Source: Aureimonas altamirensis
Lineage (GTDB): Bacteria; Pseudomonadota; Alphaproteobacteria; Rhizobiales; Rhizobiaceae
Assembly: GCF_023702225.1 (NCBI RefSeq)
Contig: NZ_JAMQCO010000001.1
Span: 62,001-126,000 of the forward strand
DNA length: 64,000 nucleotides
Reading direction: 5' to 3'
The notes under the pieces were generated by a model that was given only the letters and a program-made list of their open reading frames with translations, did no database searches and was not told where the DNA came from. The number at the start of each line of letters is the position of its first letter. The stretch's first letter is position 1. This document shows, piece by piece, positions 1 through 8,569 of the stretch. The translations under genes and the position numbers were made by a program.

Positions 1-1
1 G

Positions 2-340
2 CAGTGGATGTTCTTCGAGCAGAACCAGCACGAGCCCGCCATCGCCGTCCGGCGGGCGCTGACTGTCTATCCCGAGCGGAAAGCGGCAGCCACGGCGGAG
101 AGGCTTCAAACGACGCTGGAAAGGGGTAAGTCGGTTTTGGCGGTGATGGACAGGGCCTTGGCAAAATCGCGCTTTTTCGTCGGCGACCGCCCGAGCCTTG
201 CCGATATCGCGCTGTATCCGTACACGAGGGATGCGCCGGAAGGCGGCTTCGACCTTGCCCCCTTCGGCAATGTCACGGCCTGGCTGAGCCGGGTGGAAGC
301 CCTGCCCGGCTACCGGCCGAAGGACTGGATGCCCGCCTGA
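2..340 (+). CDS. Glutathione S-transferase family protein, C-terminal part (cut by window edge)
   Basis: The reading frame is open at the left edge, so only the last 112 residues are present. They form the all-helical C-terminal domain of a cytosolic glutathione transferase: the segment ending FFVGDRPSLADIALYPYT carries the conserved N-capping S/T-x-x-D box (SLAD) that folds this domain. The protein ends with a typical short tail after the P-G-Y-R motif. The family conjugates glutathione to electrophiles or acts as a thiol isomerase, but the N-terminal thioredoxin-like domain that would identify the class lies outside the window. It is followed convergently by the PRC-barrel gene. The family is secure; the substrate is unknown. 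Confidence 0.85.
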   Translation, partial: QWMFFEQNQHEPAIAVRRALTVYPERKAAATAERLQTTLERGKSVLAVMDRALAKSRFFVGDRPSLADIALYPYTRDAPEGGFDLAPFGNVTAWLSRVEALPGYRPKDWMPA

Positions 341-372
341 TGGCAGGCGAGCATCCGGATCGTGCGGGCGCC

Positions 373-810
373 TCAGTCGCGGCCGAGCACCATGGCATCG
401 ACATCCACATCGGCCGCGGCTTCGAGTTCCTCGCGGGTCAGCGTCGGTGCGTTGACGCGCAGGTCGCCGTCGGTGACCTGAATGTCGAGGGCGGACCAGT
501 CCACGAGGACTTCCTTCTCGCCGATGCCGAGGAAGCCGCCGACTTCGACCACGACTGCCGCGATCTGGCCGTCGGTGTCGACGACGAAGTCCTCGATCTC
601 GCCGATCTTGGCGCCGTCGACGCCGTAGACATCCTCATCGTCCAGATCGTCGATCAGGAAATGCGCCGGTGCGGCGCCCTGCGTGACCGGGGGCAGCACC
701 ACGATGACCGGGTTGTCGGAAGCCGGGGCCGGGGTCGTGGCGGCCGTCTGCGCCATGGCGCTTCCGCTCATGAGGGCTGCAATGCTGGCGGCGATCAGGA
801 TGTTCTTCAT
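373..810 (-). CDS. PRC-barrel domain secreted protein
   Basis: A 145-residue protein with an N-terminal signal peptide (residues 1-20, ending SGSAMAQ) followed by a PRC-barrel, recognisable from the repeated beta-strand pattern V-Y-G-x-D-G-x-K-I-G-E-I-E-D-F-V-V-D and the later strand around KEVLVDW. The start at 810 is chosen because it begins the signal peptide and is preceded by AGAGAGG; the frame stays open upstream to 951 but without signal-peptide character. PRC-barrel proteins of this small exported type are common in Hyphomicrobiales and often stress-induced; the function is not known. It is transcribed divergently from the EamA transporter gene, so 811-944 must hold both promoters. 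Confidence 0.85.
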   Translation of the reverse strand: MKNILIAASIAALMSGSAMAQTAATTPAPASDNPVIVVLPPVTQGAAPAHFLIDDLDDEDVYGVDGAKIGEIEDFVVDTDGQIAAVVVEVGGFLGIGEKEVLVDWSALDIQVTDGDLRVNAPTLTREELEAAADVDVDAMVLGRD

Positions 811-944
811 AAATGCCTCTCTGTTCATAAGCGGGCCACGGTGACAGCACCGACGGCCTGCGGGTTTCGAAAGGCGCAACTGCGCGCATTGGTTCCAACA
901 TTTCCGGTTACGGACATGCGATTTTTTCCCGGCGGGCTTTCGGC

Positions 945-1838
945 ATGTCACGCGTAACGGCCAATCTCCTGCTGCTGTTCGCCGGTGCCGTCTGGGGCAT
1001 GGGCTTCGTCGCGCAATCGACCGCCATGGAGAAGATCGGTCCCTGGTCCTACAACGGATTGCGCTTCCTGATCGGCGGCCTTGCGCTTCTGCCGCTCGTC
1101 CGGCTGGAAGCGCACCGCGCCGTCGCGCCCCTGTCCATCCGGCAGTGGCAGGGCTTCTGCGCCATCGGCCTGTTCCTCTTCGCCGGCTCGATCCTGCAAC
1201 AGATCGGCATCGTCCATACCAGCGTCACCAATGCCGGTTTCCTGACCGGGCTCTATGTCGTGCTGACCCCGCTTCTGGCGCTGGCGCTGTTTCGCAGCCG
1301 TCCGCACCCCGTCATCCTGATGGCCGCGCCCATGGCTTTCCTCGGCATCGTGCTGACGGGCGGTGCGCATCTGGGGCCCTTGTCCGGCGGTGACATGCTG
1401 GTGCTGGCGGGCGCGGTGTTCTGGGCGCTCCAGATCCTGTTCATCGGCCGCTTCGCCCCGGGCGCCGGCCGCCCCTACGCCTTGTCGGCGACGCAGTTTC
1501 TCGTCGCGGCCGGACTATCCTTCGCCGGCGCGCTCGTCCTCGAGGATACCGGCCTTGCGGAAATCGCCGCTGCAGCGCCGGAGATCCTCTATGCGGGACT
1601 TGTCTCCGTGGCGCTCGGCTTCACCCTCCAGGTGGTGGCCCAGCAACATACGACGGGGCCGCAGGCGGCGGTGATGCTGTCTTCCGAAACGCTCTTTGCC
1701 GGCCTGTTCGGAGCGATCATCCTCGGCGAGCGGCTCGGCCTCGCGGCGCTGGCCGGATGCGCGCTCATCTTCACCGCAATGCTGCTCGTGGAGATCGGCC
1801 CGGGCGCCTGGCAGGCCCGACGCCGCGCCGGAAATTGA
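945..1838 (+). CDS. EamA/DMT-family inner-membrane transporter
   Basis: This 297-residue protein consists of ten hydrophobic segments arranged as two EamA repeats, the standard architecture of drug/metabolite transporters such as RhtA and YdcZ relatives. The first repeat begins with LLLLFAGAVWGMGFV, the family signature. Such proteins export amino acids, nucleosides or other small metabolites; nothing in the neighbourhood identifies the substrate. The gene is divergent from the PRC-barrel gene and is followed after about 60 bases by the thioesterase gene on the same strand, so co-transcription is possible. Confidence 0.85.
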   Translation: MSRVTANLLLLFAGAVWGMGFVAQSTAMEKIGPWSYNGLRFLIGGLALLPLVRLEAHRAVAPLSIRQWQGFCAIGLFLFAGSILQQIGIVHTSVTNAGFLTGLYVVLTPLLALALFRSRPHPVILMAAPMAFLGIVLTGGAHLGPLSGGDMLVLAGAVFWALQILFIGRFAPGAGRPYALSATQFLVAAGLSFAGALVLEDTGLAEIAAAAPEILYAGLVSVALGFTLQVVAQQHTTGPQAAVMLSSETLFAGLFGAIILGERLGLAALAGCALIFTAMLLVEIGPGAWQARRRAGN

Positions 1839-1897
1839 ACCCTTCGCCGCACTTGTGTATCTGCTGCCTGCAGGGGATCTGAAGCGGAACGGAACAG

Positions 1898-2293
1898 ATG
1901 ACGCAACCAGCAAGCGAGACACCGACGGGCGAACTGACGGTGCGGGTACCGGCAATGCCGGCAGACGCCAACGCTGCCGGCGACATCTTCGGTGGCTGGG
2001 TCATGTCCCAGATGGACCTTGCAGCCGGTATCCGCGGCGTGGAACGTGCCCATGGCCGCGTCGCGACCGTAGCGGTGGACAAGCTCGTCTTCAACCGCCC
2101 GGTCAAGATCGGCGACACACTCAACGTCTATACCGCCGTCGAGCGCGTCGGGCGCACCTCCATCCGCATCGAGGTGGAGGCCTGGGCACAGCGCTATCTG
2201 ACACGCGACCTGGTCAAGGTGACGGAGGGCGTCTTCACCATGGTCGCGCTGGATGGCGCCGGCAGCCCGACACCGGTGCCCACCGAAGCCTGA
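1898..2293 (+). CDS. Acyl-CoA thioesterase, YciA-like hotdog fold
   Basis: A 131-residue single hotdog domain. The segment MPADANAAGDIFGGWVMSQMD closely follows the YciA signature, including the catalytic Asp and the helix that covers it; the V-x-V-D-K-L-V-F-N-R-P-V strand also matches. YciA-type enzymes hydrolyse a broad range of cytosolic acyl-CoA thioesters and help recycle CoA. The length is normal for the family. The start is an ATG preceded by GGAACGGAAC. The gene stands alone between a transporter and the first siderophore operon and has no obvious functional link to either. Confidence 0.88.
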   Translation: MTQPASETPTGELTVRVPAMPADANAAGDIFGGWVMSQMDLAAGIRGVERAHGRVATVAVDKLVFNRPVKIGDTLNVYTAVERVGRTSIRIEVEAWAQRYLTRDLVKVTEGVFTMVALDGAGSPTPVPTEA

Positions 2294-2409
2294 GCGCGTT
2301 CGCTTGCGGGCGAGCAAGCATCTACGATTGGCACCTGCAAAAGTTGTATCGCGCCGGCAACACACCATCGCCAGTTCGCCGGAACGACCGTCGGCTGCCG
2401 GAAATAACT

Positions 2410-2424
2410 TGACTGTGCATGTCA
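2410..2424 (+). promoter_or_regulatory. Putative IRO-type iron operator (TGA-N9-TCA)
   Basis: The 15 bases read TGA, nine bases, TCA, with four-base arms TGAC/GTCA. This fits the iron-responsive operator described for the iron-sulfur repressor RirA in Rhizobiales. It lies about 90-110 bases upstream of the receptor start and overlaps a -35-like TTGACT at 2409. A second short palindrome, GCATG-N7-CATGC, occupies 2417-2433. The match is short and would occur by chance elsewhere; the support comes from its position in front of an iron-uptake operon. Confidence 0.4.
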
Positions 2425-2516
2425 TATTCATGCTTGACGGGATGGAACGAGCGTTTGCCCAAGGCGGGAAGATTCGCTCAGCACCCATCCTTGTGTTCAG
2501 TATGATTGGCGCCCCA

Positions 2517-4664
2517 ATGACGACGAGCTCGCCTTCCTCTTCCGCCGACCGGTTCCGGCCTCGCGTCCTCGGGGCCTCGCTTCTGGCCGGATGCACGTTC
2601 CTTGCCGTCATGCCGCAGGTTGCCTTCGCACAGGCGACCGCGCCGGCTTCGGCAGACGGCGGACCGATCGTTCTGGACACGATTGTCGTCGACAACGGCG
2701 GTGGCGGCAGCATCTTCGGGGGCGGCTACTATAGCGGACTGATCGTTCAGGAAACGACGGCCGGCGGCCGTATGCCAAGCCGGATGCTCGATACGCCGGC
2801 CTCGGTTTCCGTCATCACGCCCGAAGAGATCGCCTTGCGCAATGCGAGCAGCGTCGAGGAAGCACTCGATTACACCGCGGGCGTATCTACCGGCTTCTAC
2901 GGCTCCGACGACCGCTTCGACTTCGTCCGCATCCGCGGCCTCGACGCCTATGCCTTCCGCGACGGGCTCCCTCTCGGCCTGCCATTCGGCGCCCCGCGCG
3001 AAGAGATATACGCGTTCGACAATATCGAGGTTCTTCGCGGCGCCAATTCCACGGGCTTCGGCCTGGCCGCCCCCGGCGGCGTCATAAATTACGTGACCAA
3101 GCGGCCGAGGCGCGACACTTTCGGAGAGGTCTACGTGACCGGCGGTTCCTTCAATCACAAGGAAATCGGCTTCGATGGCGGCACCAACCTGACGGCCGAC
3201 GATACGGTTTCGGTACGGGTGGCCGGCAAGCTCCGGGACGCCGACAAGGAATACGACTATTCCAACGACGACGAGAAATTCTTTCAGGGCGGCCTGACGT
3301 GGCGCCCGACCGCCTTCACCAATCTCAGCATCGTCTACGACCACCTCTATATCGACAGCGTGCCGGGCAGCGGCGGCCAGCCGAGCGGGTTCGATTTCCC
3401 CCGAAGCCAGTTCTTCGGCGAGCCGTCGTTCAATTATCGTGGCACGAAGCGCGATACCGTCAGTCTCTTCTTCGACCATGATTTCGACAATGGTTTCTCC
3501 GTCGCCTCCACGGCGCGCTATTCCAGCACGGACAGCGACTTCGGCTACGCCTATATCAGCCGTTCGCCATTGCCTGGCTCATCCATCGCCAGCCGTTCCT
3601 TCTTCGGCAACGACAGCGGGTCCGACGTCTTCGTCGCCGACGTCCATGGCCTCTATGAGACGACCTTCGACAGCGTGAATAGCCGAACCCTGTTCGGGTT
3701 CGAATATCGCGACGCCTCCGGCGACAACGACACGCTCTTCGGCCCCGCGCCGTCGATCGACGTCCGCAACCCGTTCTACACCGGCGGCCCGTCCTCGCTT
3801 CCGGTCATCTCCAGCCAGCGCAACGACCAGCGGACGCGGGCGCTCTACGCGCAGGAAGAGCTGACCTTCTTCGACCGCCTCATCGCCACGGCGGGCATCC
3901 GCAACGACTGGCTGGACCTGGAGCAGACGAACAAGCTGACCGATGTCACCCTGTCGGACGACCTCAGCGAGACGACCGGCCGTTTCGGCCTGACATACCT
4001 TCTGACCGAAGAGTTTTCGGTCTTCGGCAGCTATTCGGAATCGGTCGTCCCGGCAGCCATCGGCGTCAAGCCGGAGACCGGCGAGCAGTACGAGGTGGGG
4101 GTGAAGTACCAGCCGGACGCCTTTCCGGGCCTCATCACCGCCTCCATCTACGATCTGACGCGAGACAATCTCACCCGCACCGACCCCATAACGCTGCAGC
4201 GCGTGCCCATCGGCGAAATCGCGGTGCGCGGCCTCGACGTCGAGGCGAAGGCGGATCTGCCGTACAATTTCAACCTCATCGCCAGCTATTCCTACCTGGA
4301 CTCGGAGATCGTCGAAAACGGCACGCTCGGCAGCGAGGGCAACAGGCCGGCCTTCGTGCCGGAGCATATCGCCTCGGCATTCCTGACCTACACGCTTCCG
4401 GCATCCGGACGGCGCGGCAACCTGACATTCGGCGCCGGCGCACGCTACGAGGGCCAGTATTACTTCGACGACGCCAACACGATGGGCGTCGGCGGACATA
4501 CGGAGTTCGACGCGGTGCTGGTCTATGAGATCGCGGAGAATGCGACCCTGCAGGCCAACGCGAAGAATCTCTTTAACAAGAAATACGTCTCCTATGGCGG
4601 GTTCGGGGCCGATTTCTACAATACCGGCACGGAAGTCGACGTGACCCTGCGCTATACCTGGTAG
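2517..4664 (+). CDS. TonB-dependent ferric-siderophore receptor
   Basis: An outer-membrane receptor of about 715 residues, FhuA/FoxA type. After a signal peptide ending QVAFAQA there is a TonB-box-like stretch (IVLDTIVVDN), then a plug domain with the conserved turns TPASVSVIT, RIRGLDAY and VLRGANSTGFGLAAPGGVINYVTKRP, and a beta-barrel ending in the C-terminal aromatic residue (RYTW). It would bind an iron-loaded siderophore and pass it to the periplasm using TonB energy. The frame is open from 2253 and ATGs occur at 2442, 2502 and 2517 with no convincing ribosome-binding site; 2517 gives the cleanest signal peptide. It heads the operon that continues with the binding protein 11 bases later. 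The cognate siderophore is unknown; a hydroxamate is plausible. Confidence 0.88.
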   Translation: MTTSSPSSSADRFRPRVLGASLLAGCTFLAVMPQVAFAQATAPASADGGPIVLDTIVVDNGGGGSIFGGGYYSGLIVQETTAGGRMPSRMLDTPASVSVITPEEIALRNASSVEEALDYTAGVSTGFYGSDDRFDFVRIRGLDAYAFRDGLPLGLPFGAPREEIYAFDNIEVLRGANSTGFGLAAPGGVINYVTKRPRRDTFGEVYVTGGSFNHKEIGFDGGTNLTADDTVSVRVAGKLRDADKEYDYSNDDEKFFQGGLTWRPTAFTNLSIVYDHLYIDSVPGSGGQPSGFDFPRSQFFGEPSFNYRGTKRDTVSLFFDHDFDNGFSVASTARYSSTDSDFGYAYISRSPLPGSSIASRSFFGNDSGSDVFVADVHGLYETTFDSVNSRTLFGFEYRDASGDNDTLFGPAPSIDVRNPFYTGGPSSLPVISSQRNDQRTRALYAQEELTFFDRLIATAGIRNDWLDLEQTNKLTDVTLSDDLSETTGRFGLTYLLTEEFSVFGSYSESVVPAAIGVKPETGEQYEVGVKYQPDAFPGLITASIYDLTRDNLTRTDPITLQRVPIGEIAVRGLDVEAKADLPYNFNLIASYSYLDSEIVENGTLGSEGNRPAFVPEHIASAFLTYTLPASGRRGNLTFGAGARYEGQYYFDDANTMGVGGHTEFDAVLVYEIAENATLQANAKNLFNKKYVSYGGFGADFYNTGTEVDVTLRYTW

Positions 4665-4675
4665 GGACGACGCAC

Positions 4676-5674
4676 ATGAAGACGACACTGCTTCGCCGGC
4701 TCCTGCACATCGCATCGGCATTCCTGGCCATCGGTGCGCCCATGGCCCAGGCACAGGCCGATGCGGACTATCCCATCACCATCCAACATGCGCTCGGCAC
4801 CACCGTCATCGAGGCCAGGCCGGAAAGAGTGGCGGCCGTCTCATGGGCCAATCACGAGGTGCCCCTGGCCCTCGGCGTCGTTCCCGTGGGCTTCGCGCGC
4901 GCCAATTTCGGCGACGACGACGATGACGGCCTGCTTCCCTGGGTCGCGGACAAGCTGGACGCGCTCGGAGGCGAGCCCCCCGTTCTGTTCGACGAAGGCG
5001 ACGGCATCGATTTCGAAGCCGTTGCCGCGACCCGGCCCGACGTCATCCTTGCAGCCTATTCCGGCCTGACCCAGGCCGATTACGATACGTTGTCGCAGAT
5101 CGCGCCGGTCATCGCCTATCCGCAGGCGCCCTGGGCCACGGAATGGCGAGACATGATCCGGCTCAACAGCAAGGCCATCGGCATGGCGGCGCAGGGCGAC
5201 GATCTGATCGGTCGTCTGGAAACGGAGATCGCCGCGGCGACGGCCGCTTATCCCCAGCTTGCCGGCAAGTCCGCGATGTTCGTGACCCACATAAATCCGC
5301 TCGATCTCAGCACCATAAATTTCTACACGGCCAACGATACCCGCGTGAAATTTTTCGACGATCTCGGTCTCGCCTCACCCAAGAGCGTGCGGGAAGCGTC
5401 CACCGGCGGATCGTTCTCCGGTTCGATCAGCGCCGAACGCGTCGACCTGTTCGACGACGTCGATATCGTCGTTACCTACGGCGACCCCGGGGCCATCGAA
5501 CAGGTCAAGGTGAACGCCTTGATCGGAACGCTTCCGGCCGTGCGTACCGGCGCCATCGTCGGGCTGCGGCGCGACCCTCTGGGCACGGCGGCAAACCCCA
5601 CGCCTCTGTCCATATCCTGGGTGCTCGAGGATTATGTGCGGCTCCTGGCGGAGGCCGCCGCCAAGGCCGAATGA
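4676..5674 (+). CDS. Periplasmic iron-siderophore binding protein (FecB/FhuD family)
   Basis: A 332-residue exported protein: residues 1-27 are a signal peptide (ending MAQAQA), the rest is a class III substrate-binding protein with two lobes joined by a long helix. Typical features are the start of lobe one (TVIEARPERVAAVSW), the strand-turn ATRPDVILAAYSGLTQADYDTLSQIAPVIAYP, and the late PLSISWVLEDYVRLL helix. It should deliver the ferric siderophore from the receptor encoded just upstream to the permease encoded downstream. Its stop codon overlaps the next start (ATGA at 5671), the usual mark of translational coupling. An acidic DDDDDD-like run near residue 80 is unusual but lies in a surface loop region. 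Confidence 0.88.
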   Translation: MKTTLLRRLLHIASAFLAIGAPMAQAQADADYPITIQHALGTTVIEARPERVAAVSWANHEVPLALGVVPVGFARANFGDDDDDGLLPWVADKLDALGGEPPVLFDEGDGIDFEAVAATRPDVILAAYSGLTQADYDTLSQIAPVIAYPQAPWATEWRDMIRLNSKAIGMAAQGDDLIGRLETEIAAATAAYPQLAGKSAMFVTHINPLDLSTINFYTANDTRVKFFDDLGLASPKSVREASTGGSFSGSISAERVDLFDDVDIVVTYGDPGAIEQVKVNALIGTLPAVRTGAIVGLRRDPLGTAANPTPLSISWVLEDYVRLLAEAAAKAE

Positions 5675-6714
5675 CGGACGCCGCGCCCCGCACCGCGCGC
5701 CCGGCCCCTGCCTGGAGGCGCTCGAACGGCACAAGCGGCCTCCTTCTGGTCGCAGCCTTCGTGGTTCTCGTCGGGCTTTGCGCGCTCTCGCTGGCTGTCG
5801 GCACCCGCGAGACGAGCTGGGGAGAAGTCGCCTCGGCCCTCTTTGGACATGGCGACGAACTGCTTCGGGCGACGGTCGGGCTGCGAATTCCGCGCACCTT
5901 GCTGGCCGTCCTTGCGGGCGCCGCACTGGCGCTGGCCGGCGCGGTGATGCAGGGCATGACACGAAACCCGCTCGCCGATCCGGGGATCCTCGGCGTCAAT
6001 ACCGGGGCGACGCTTGCCGTCGTCATCGGCATCGCCTGGTTCGGCATGTCCACGCCCCACGAGTTCGTCTGGACCGCCATCCTGGGCGCAGGCGGCGCTG
6101 CCGTCTTCGTCTACACCATCGGCTCGCTGGGACGCGGCGGCGCCACGCCGCTGAAGCTCGCGCTCGCCGGGGCCGCAACGTCGATCGCATTTTCCTCGCT
6201 CGTCATCGCCGTCATCCTGCCGCGCAACGATATTGCCGGCGGAATACAGGCATGGCAGATCGGCGGCGTCGGCGGTGCGACCATGGATCGGACCGTGGCG
6301 ATCCTGCCGATATTCGTCGCAGGTTTCGCCATCTGCCTCCTCTGCGCCCGCAAGCTGAACCTTCTGGCCCTCGGAGACGATCTGGCTGCCGGCCTCGGCG
6401 AGCGGGTTGCGCCGGCGCGCATCGCCGCGGCAACGGGCGCCATCCTTCTGTGCGGCGCGGCGACCTCCCTGTGCGGTCCCATCGGCTTCGTCGGACTGGT
6501 GGTTCCGCATGCCTGCCGGCTGATGGTCGGAATCGACCATCGCTGGCTGCTGCCCCTTTCGGCGGTCGCCGGCGCCGGCCTCCTGACCGGCGCAGATATC
6601 GCCGGGCGAATCCTTGCCCGGCCGGCCGAGCTGGATGTCGGCATCGTGACCGCGATGATCGGAGCCCCGGCGTTCATCTGGATGGTGCGCCGCAGCCGGG
6701 TACGAGAGTTGTGA
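5671..6714 (+). CDS. FecCD-family iron-siderophore ABC permease 1
   Basis: A 347-residue integral membrane protein with about ten hydrophobic segments. The hallmark FecCD sequence is present: RIPRTLLAVLAGAALALAGA followed by MQGMTRNPLADPGILGVNTGA; the coupling-loop region GDDLAAGLGE-R contacts the ATPase, and GPIGFVGLVVPH follows. The open frame runs much further upstream, but the ATG at 5671, inside the ATGA overlap with the binding-protein stop, gives the normal family length. It forms a heterodimeric inner-membrane channel with the next gene product. Confidence 0.9.
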   Translation: MTDAAPRTARPAPAWRRSNGTSGLLLVAAFVVLVGLCALSLAVGTRETSWGEVASALFGHGDELLRATVGLRIPRTLLAVLAGAALALAGAVMQGMTRNPLADPGILGVNTGATLAVVIGIAWFGMSTPHEFVWTAILGAGGAAVFVYTIGSLGRGGATPLKLALAGAATSIAFSSLVIAVILPRNDIAGGIQAWQIGGVGGATMDRTVAILPIFVAGFAICLLCARKLNLLALGDDLAAGLGERVAPARIAAATGAILLCGAATSLCGPIGFVGLVVPHACRLMVGIDHRWLLPLSAVAGAGLLTGADIAGRILARPAELDVGIVTAMIGAPAFIWMVRRSRVREL

Positions 6715-7745
6715 CGGCGGTGCCTCTGGAAGGGATCGTCGCCAGCCGGCGGCGCAATGCGCGTCGCCGCCTGGGCCTGCGCCTGTTTCTGGTCGCGATC
6801 CTGGCGCTCGCCTTCGTCTCATCGCTCATGTTCGGCCAATCCACCGTGCCGCCGGGCGACGTCCTGCGCATCCTCATGGGCGAACCGGTCGCCGGCGCCG
6901 GCTTCACGGTCGGCACCCTGCGGTTGCCGCGCGCCCTGCTGTCCATACTCGCCGGGCTCAGCTTCGGGCTGTCCGGAGTGGCATTCCAGATCATGCTGCG
7001 CAATCCGCTCGCCAGCCCCGACATCATCGGCATCAGTTCCGGGGCCAGCGCCGCCGCGGTTTTTTCCATCGTCGTCCTGTCGCTGAGCGGCCCGATCGTA
7101 TCGCTGGTCGCCATTCTGGCCGGCCTTGCGGTTTCGCTGGTCATCTACCTCATGTCCATCCGCAACGGCCAGGCTGGAACGCGCCTGATCCTCGTCGGGA
7201 TCGGCGTATCGGCCATGGTCCAGAGCGTGATCTCGTATCTCCTGCTGCACGCGCCCGAGTGGAGCCGCCAGGAAGCGATCCGCTGGCTGACGGGAAGCGT
7301 CAACGGCGCCCGTCTCGACCAGGCCGTGCCGTTGCTCGCCGCGCTTGCGGTCTTCGGCACCCTCCTCCTGTCCCGGACACGCGATCTCGAGGCACTCAGG
7401 CTGGGCGACGACATGGCCGGCGCGCTCGGAACACGCGTTTCGGCAACCCGCATCATCGTCATCACCTGTGCCGTCGGCATGATCGCCGTGGCGACGGCGG
7501 TGACCGGGCCGATCGCCTTCGTCTCGTTCCTGGCCGGCCCCATCGCGGCCCGCATCGCAGGCGCAAACGGATCGCTGCTCATACCGTCGGCCCTCGTCGG
7601 CGCGATTCTGGTTCTGGTCGGCGATTTCTGCGGACAGTTCCTGCTGCCGAGCCGTCTGCCGGTCGGGGTCGTGACCGGCGCGCTGGGCGCACCTTACCTG
7701 ATCTACCTCATCATTCGTGCCAACCGTACGGGGAACTCGTCGTGA
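6711..7745 (+). CDS. FecCD-family iron-siderophore ABC permease 2
   Basis: A 344-residue permease paralogous to the previous gene and its likely heterodimer partner. It starts with GTG at 6711, inside a GTGA overlap with the upstream stop. Conserved features are TLRLPRALLSILAGLSFGLSG followed by VAFQIMLRNPLASPDIIGISSGA, the ATPase-coupling motif LRLGDDMAGALG, and GPIAFVSFLAGPIA. Two different permease genes plus one ATPase is the FecCDE/FepDGC arrangement, in contrast with the fused double permease found near 24.4 kb. A strongly basic stretch (RRRNARRRLGLR) precedes the first membrane segment, consistent with a cytoplasmic N-terminus. Confidence 0.9.
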   Translation: MTAVPLEGIVASRRRNARRRLGLRLFLVAILALAFVSSLMFGQSTVPPGDVLRILMGEPVAGAGFTVGTLRLPRALLSILAGLSFGLSGVAFQIMLRNPLASPDIIGISSGASAAAVFSIVVLSLSGPIVSLVAILAGLAVSLVIYLMSIRNGQAGTRLILVGIGVSAMVQSVISYLLLHAPEWSRQEAIRWLTGSVNGARLDQAVPLLAALAVFGTLLLSRTRDLEALRLGDDMAGALGTRVSATRIIVITCAVGMIAVATAVTGPIAFVSFLAGPIAARIAGANGSLLIPSALVGAILVLVGDFCGQFLLPSRLPVGVVTGALGAPYLIYLIIRANRTGNSS

Positions 7746-8569
7746 CGAACCGCGGATTGACCGTTAGCCGGCTGGTGGCCGGCTACGGGGAGGCCACCGT
7801 ACTGGACGGGCTGGACCTCGCCGTCGCGCCCGGCCAGGTGACCGCCATCGTCGGGGCCAATGCCTGCGGCAAGTCGACCCTGCTGCGCGCGATGTCGCGC
7901 CTGCTGCGCCCCCGGGGCGGCCGGGTTCTTCTCGACGGCAAGGATATACACCGGACCGCGCCGCGTGCGCTGGCGCGCAAGCTGGGCCTGTTGCCGCAAT
8001 CGCCCATCGCGCCCGAAGGGATCACCGTGCTGGACCTCGTCGGGCGTGGCCGCAACCCCCATCTCGGCCTCCTGTCGGGATGGAGCCGCCGCGACGAGGA
8101 AGCCGTGACCGCAGCCCTGCAGGCGACGCAAACCCTGGAGCTTGCCGAGCGCCCGGTTGACGAACTGTCCGGCGGGCAGCGGCAGAGGGTCTGGATCGCC
8201 ATGGCGCTGGCGCAGGAAACCGAATTGCTGCTGCTGGACGAGCCGACGACATTCCTGGACATTCGACACCAGGTCGAGGTCCTCGATCTTCTGCTCGACC
8301 TCAATCGCGCCGGCGGCATCACGATCGTCATGGTGCTGCACGACCTCAATCTGGCCTCGCGCTATTGCGATACGCTCATCGCCATGGCCGGCGGGCGGCT
8401 GCACGCGATCGGCCCCCCGGATGTCGTGCTGACCGCAAGCATGGTGCACCAGGTGTTCGGCATCGACAGCAGCATCGTCACCGATCCGCTGTCCGGCCGG
8501 CCGATGATGCTCCCGATCGGCCGGCACCGTATGGCCCGGCCCCCATTCGAGCAGGAGAGAGACATATGA
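7742..8569 (+). CDS. Iron-siderophore ABC transporter ATP-binding protein (FecE/FhuC family)
   Basis: A 275-residue nucleotide-binding subunit. Visible motifs in order: Walker A GANACGKST (residues 38-46), Q-loop in LGLLPQSP, signature [15 protein letters not shown], Walker B LLLLDEPTTFLD, and the switch histidine in VLHDLNLASRY. The P-loop has Ala where most relatives have Gly (GPNGCGKST), a conservative change. GTG start at 7742 within a GTGA overlap. It energises the permease pair just upstream. It is also the only siderophore-type ATPase in the window and may serve the fhuB permease near 24.4 kb, which has no ATPase gene beside it (inference). Confidence 0.92.
   Translation: MTNRGLTVSRLVAGYGEATVLDGLDLAVAPGQVTAIVGANACGKSTLLRAMSRLLRPRGGRVLLDGKDIHRTAPRALARKLGLLPQSPIAPEGITVLDLVGRGRNPHLGLLSGWSRRDEEAVTAALQATQTLELAERPVDELSGGQRQRVWIAMALAQETELLLLDEPTTFLDIRHQVEVLDLLLDLNRAGGITIVMVLHDLNLASRYCDTLIAMAGGRLHAIGPPDVVLTASMVHQVFGIDSSIVTDPLSGRPMMLPIGRHRMARPPFEQERDI

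Noticed and set aside
870-900. GGAACC on the minus strand upstream of the PRC-barrel gene, as an EcfG stress promoter
   Set aside because: The -35 half fits, but no CGTT lies at the required distance.
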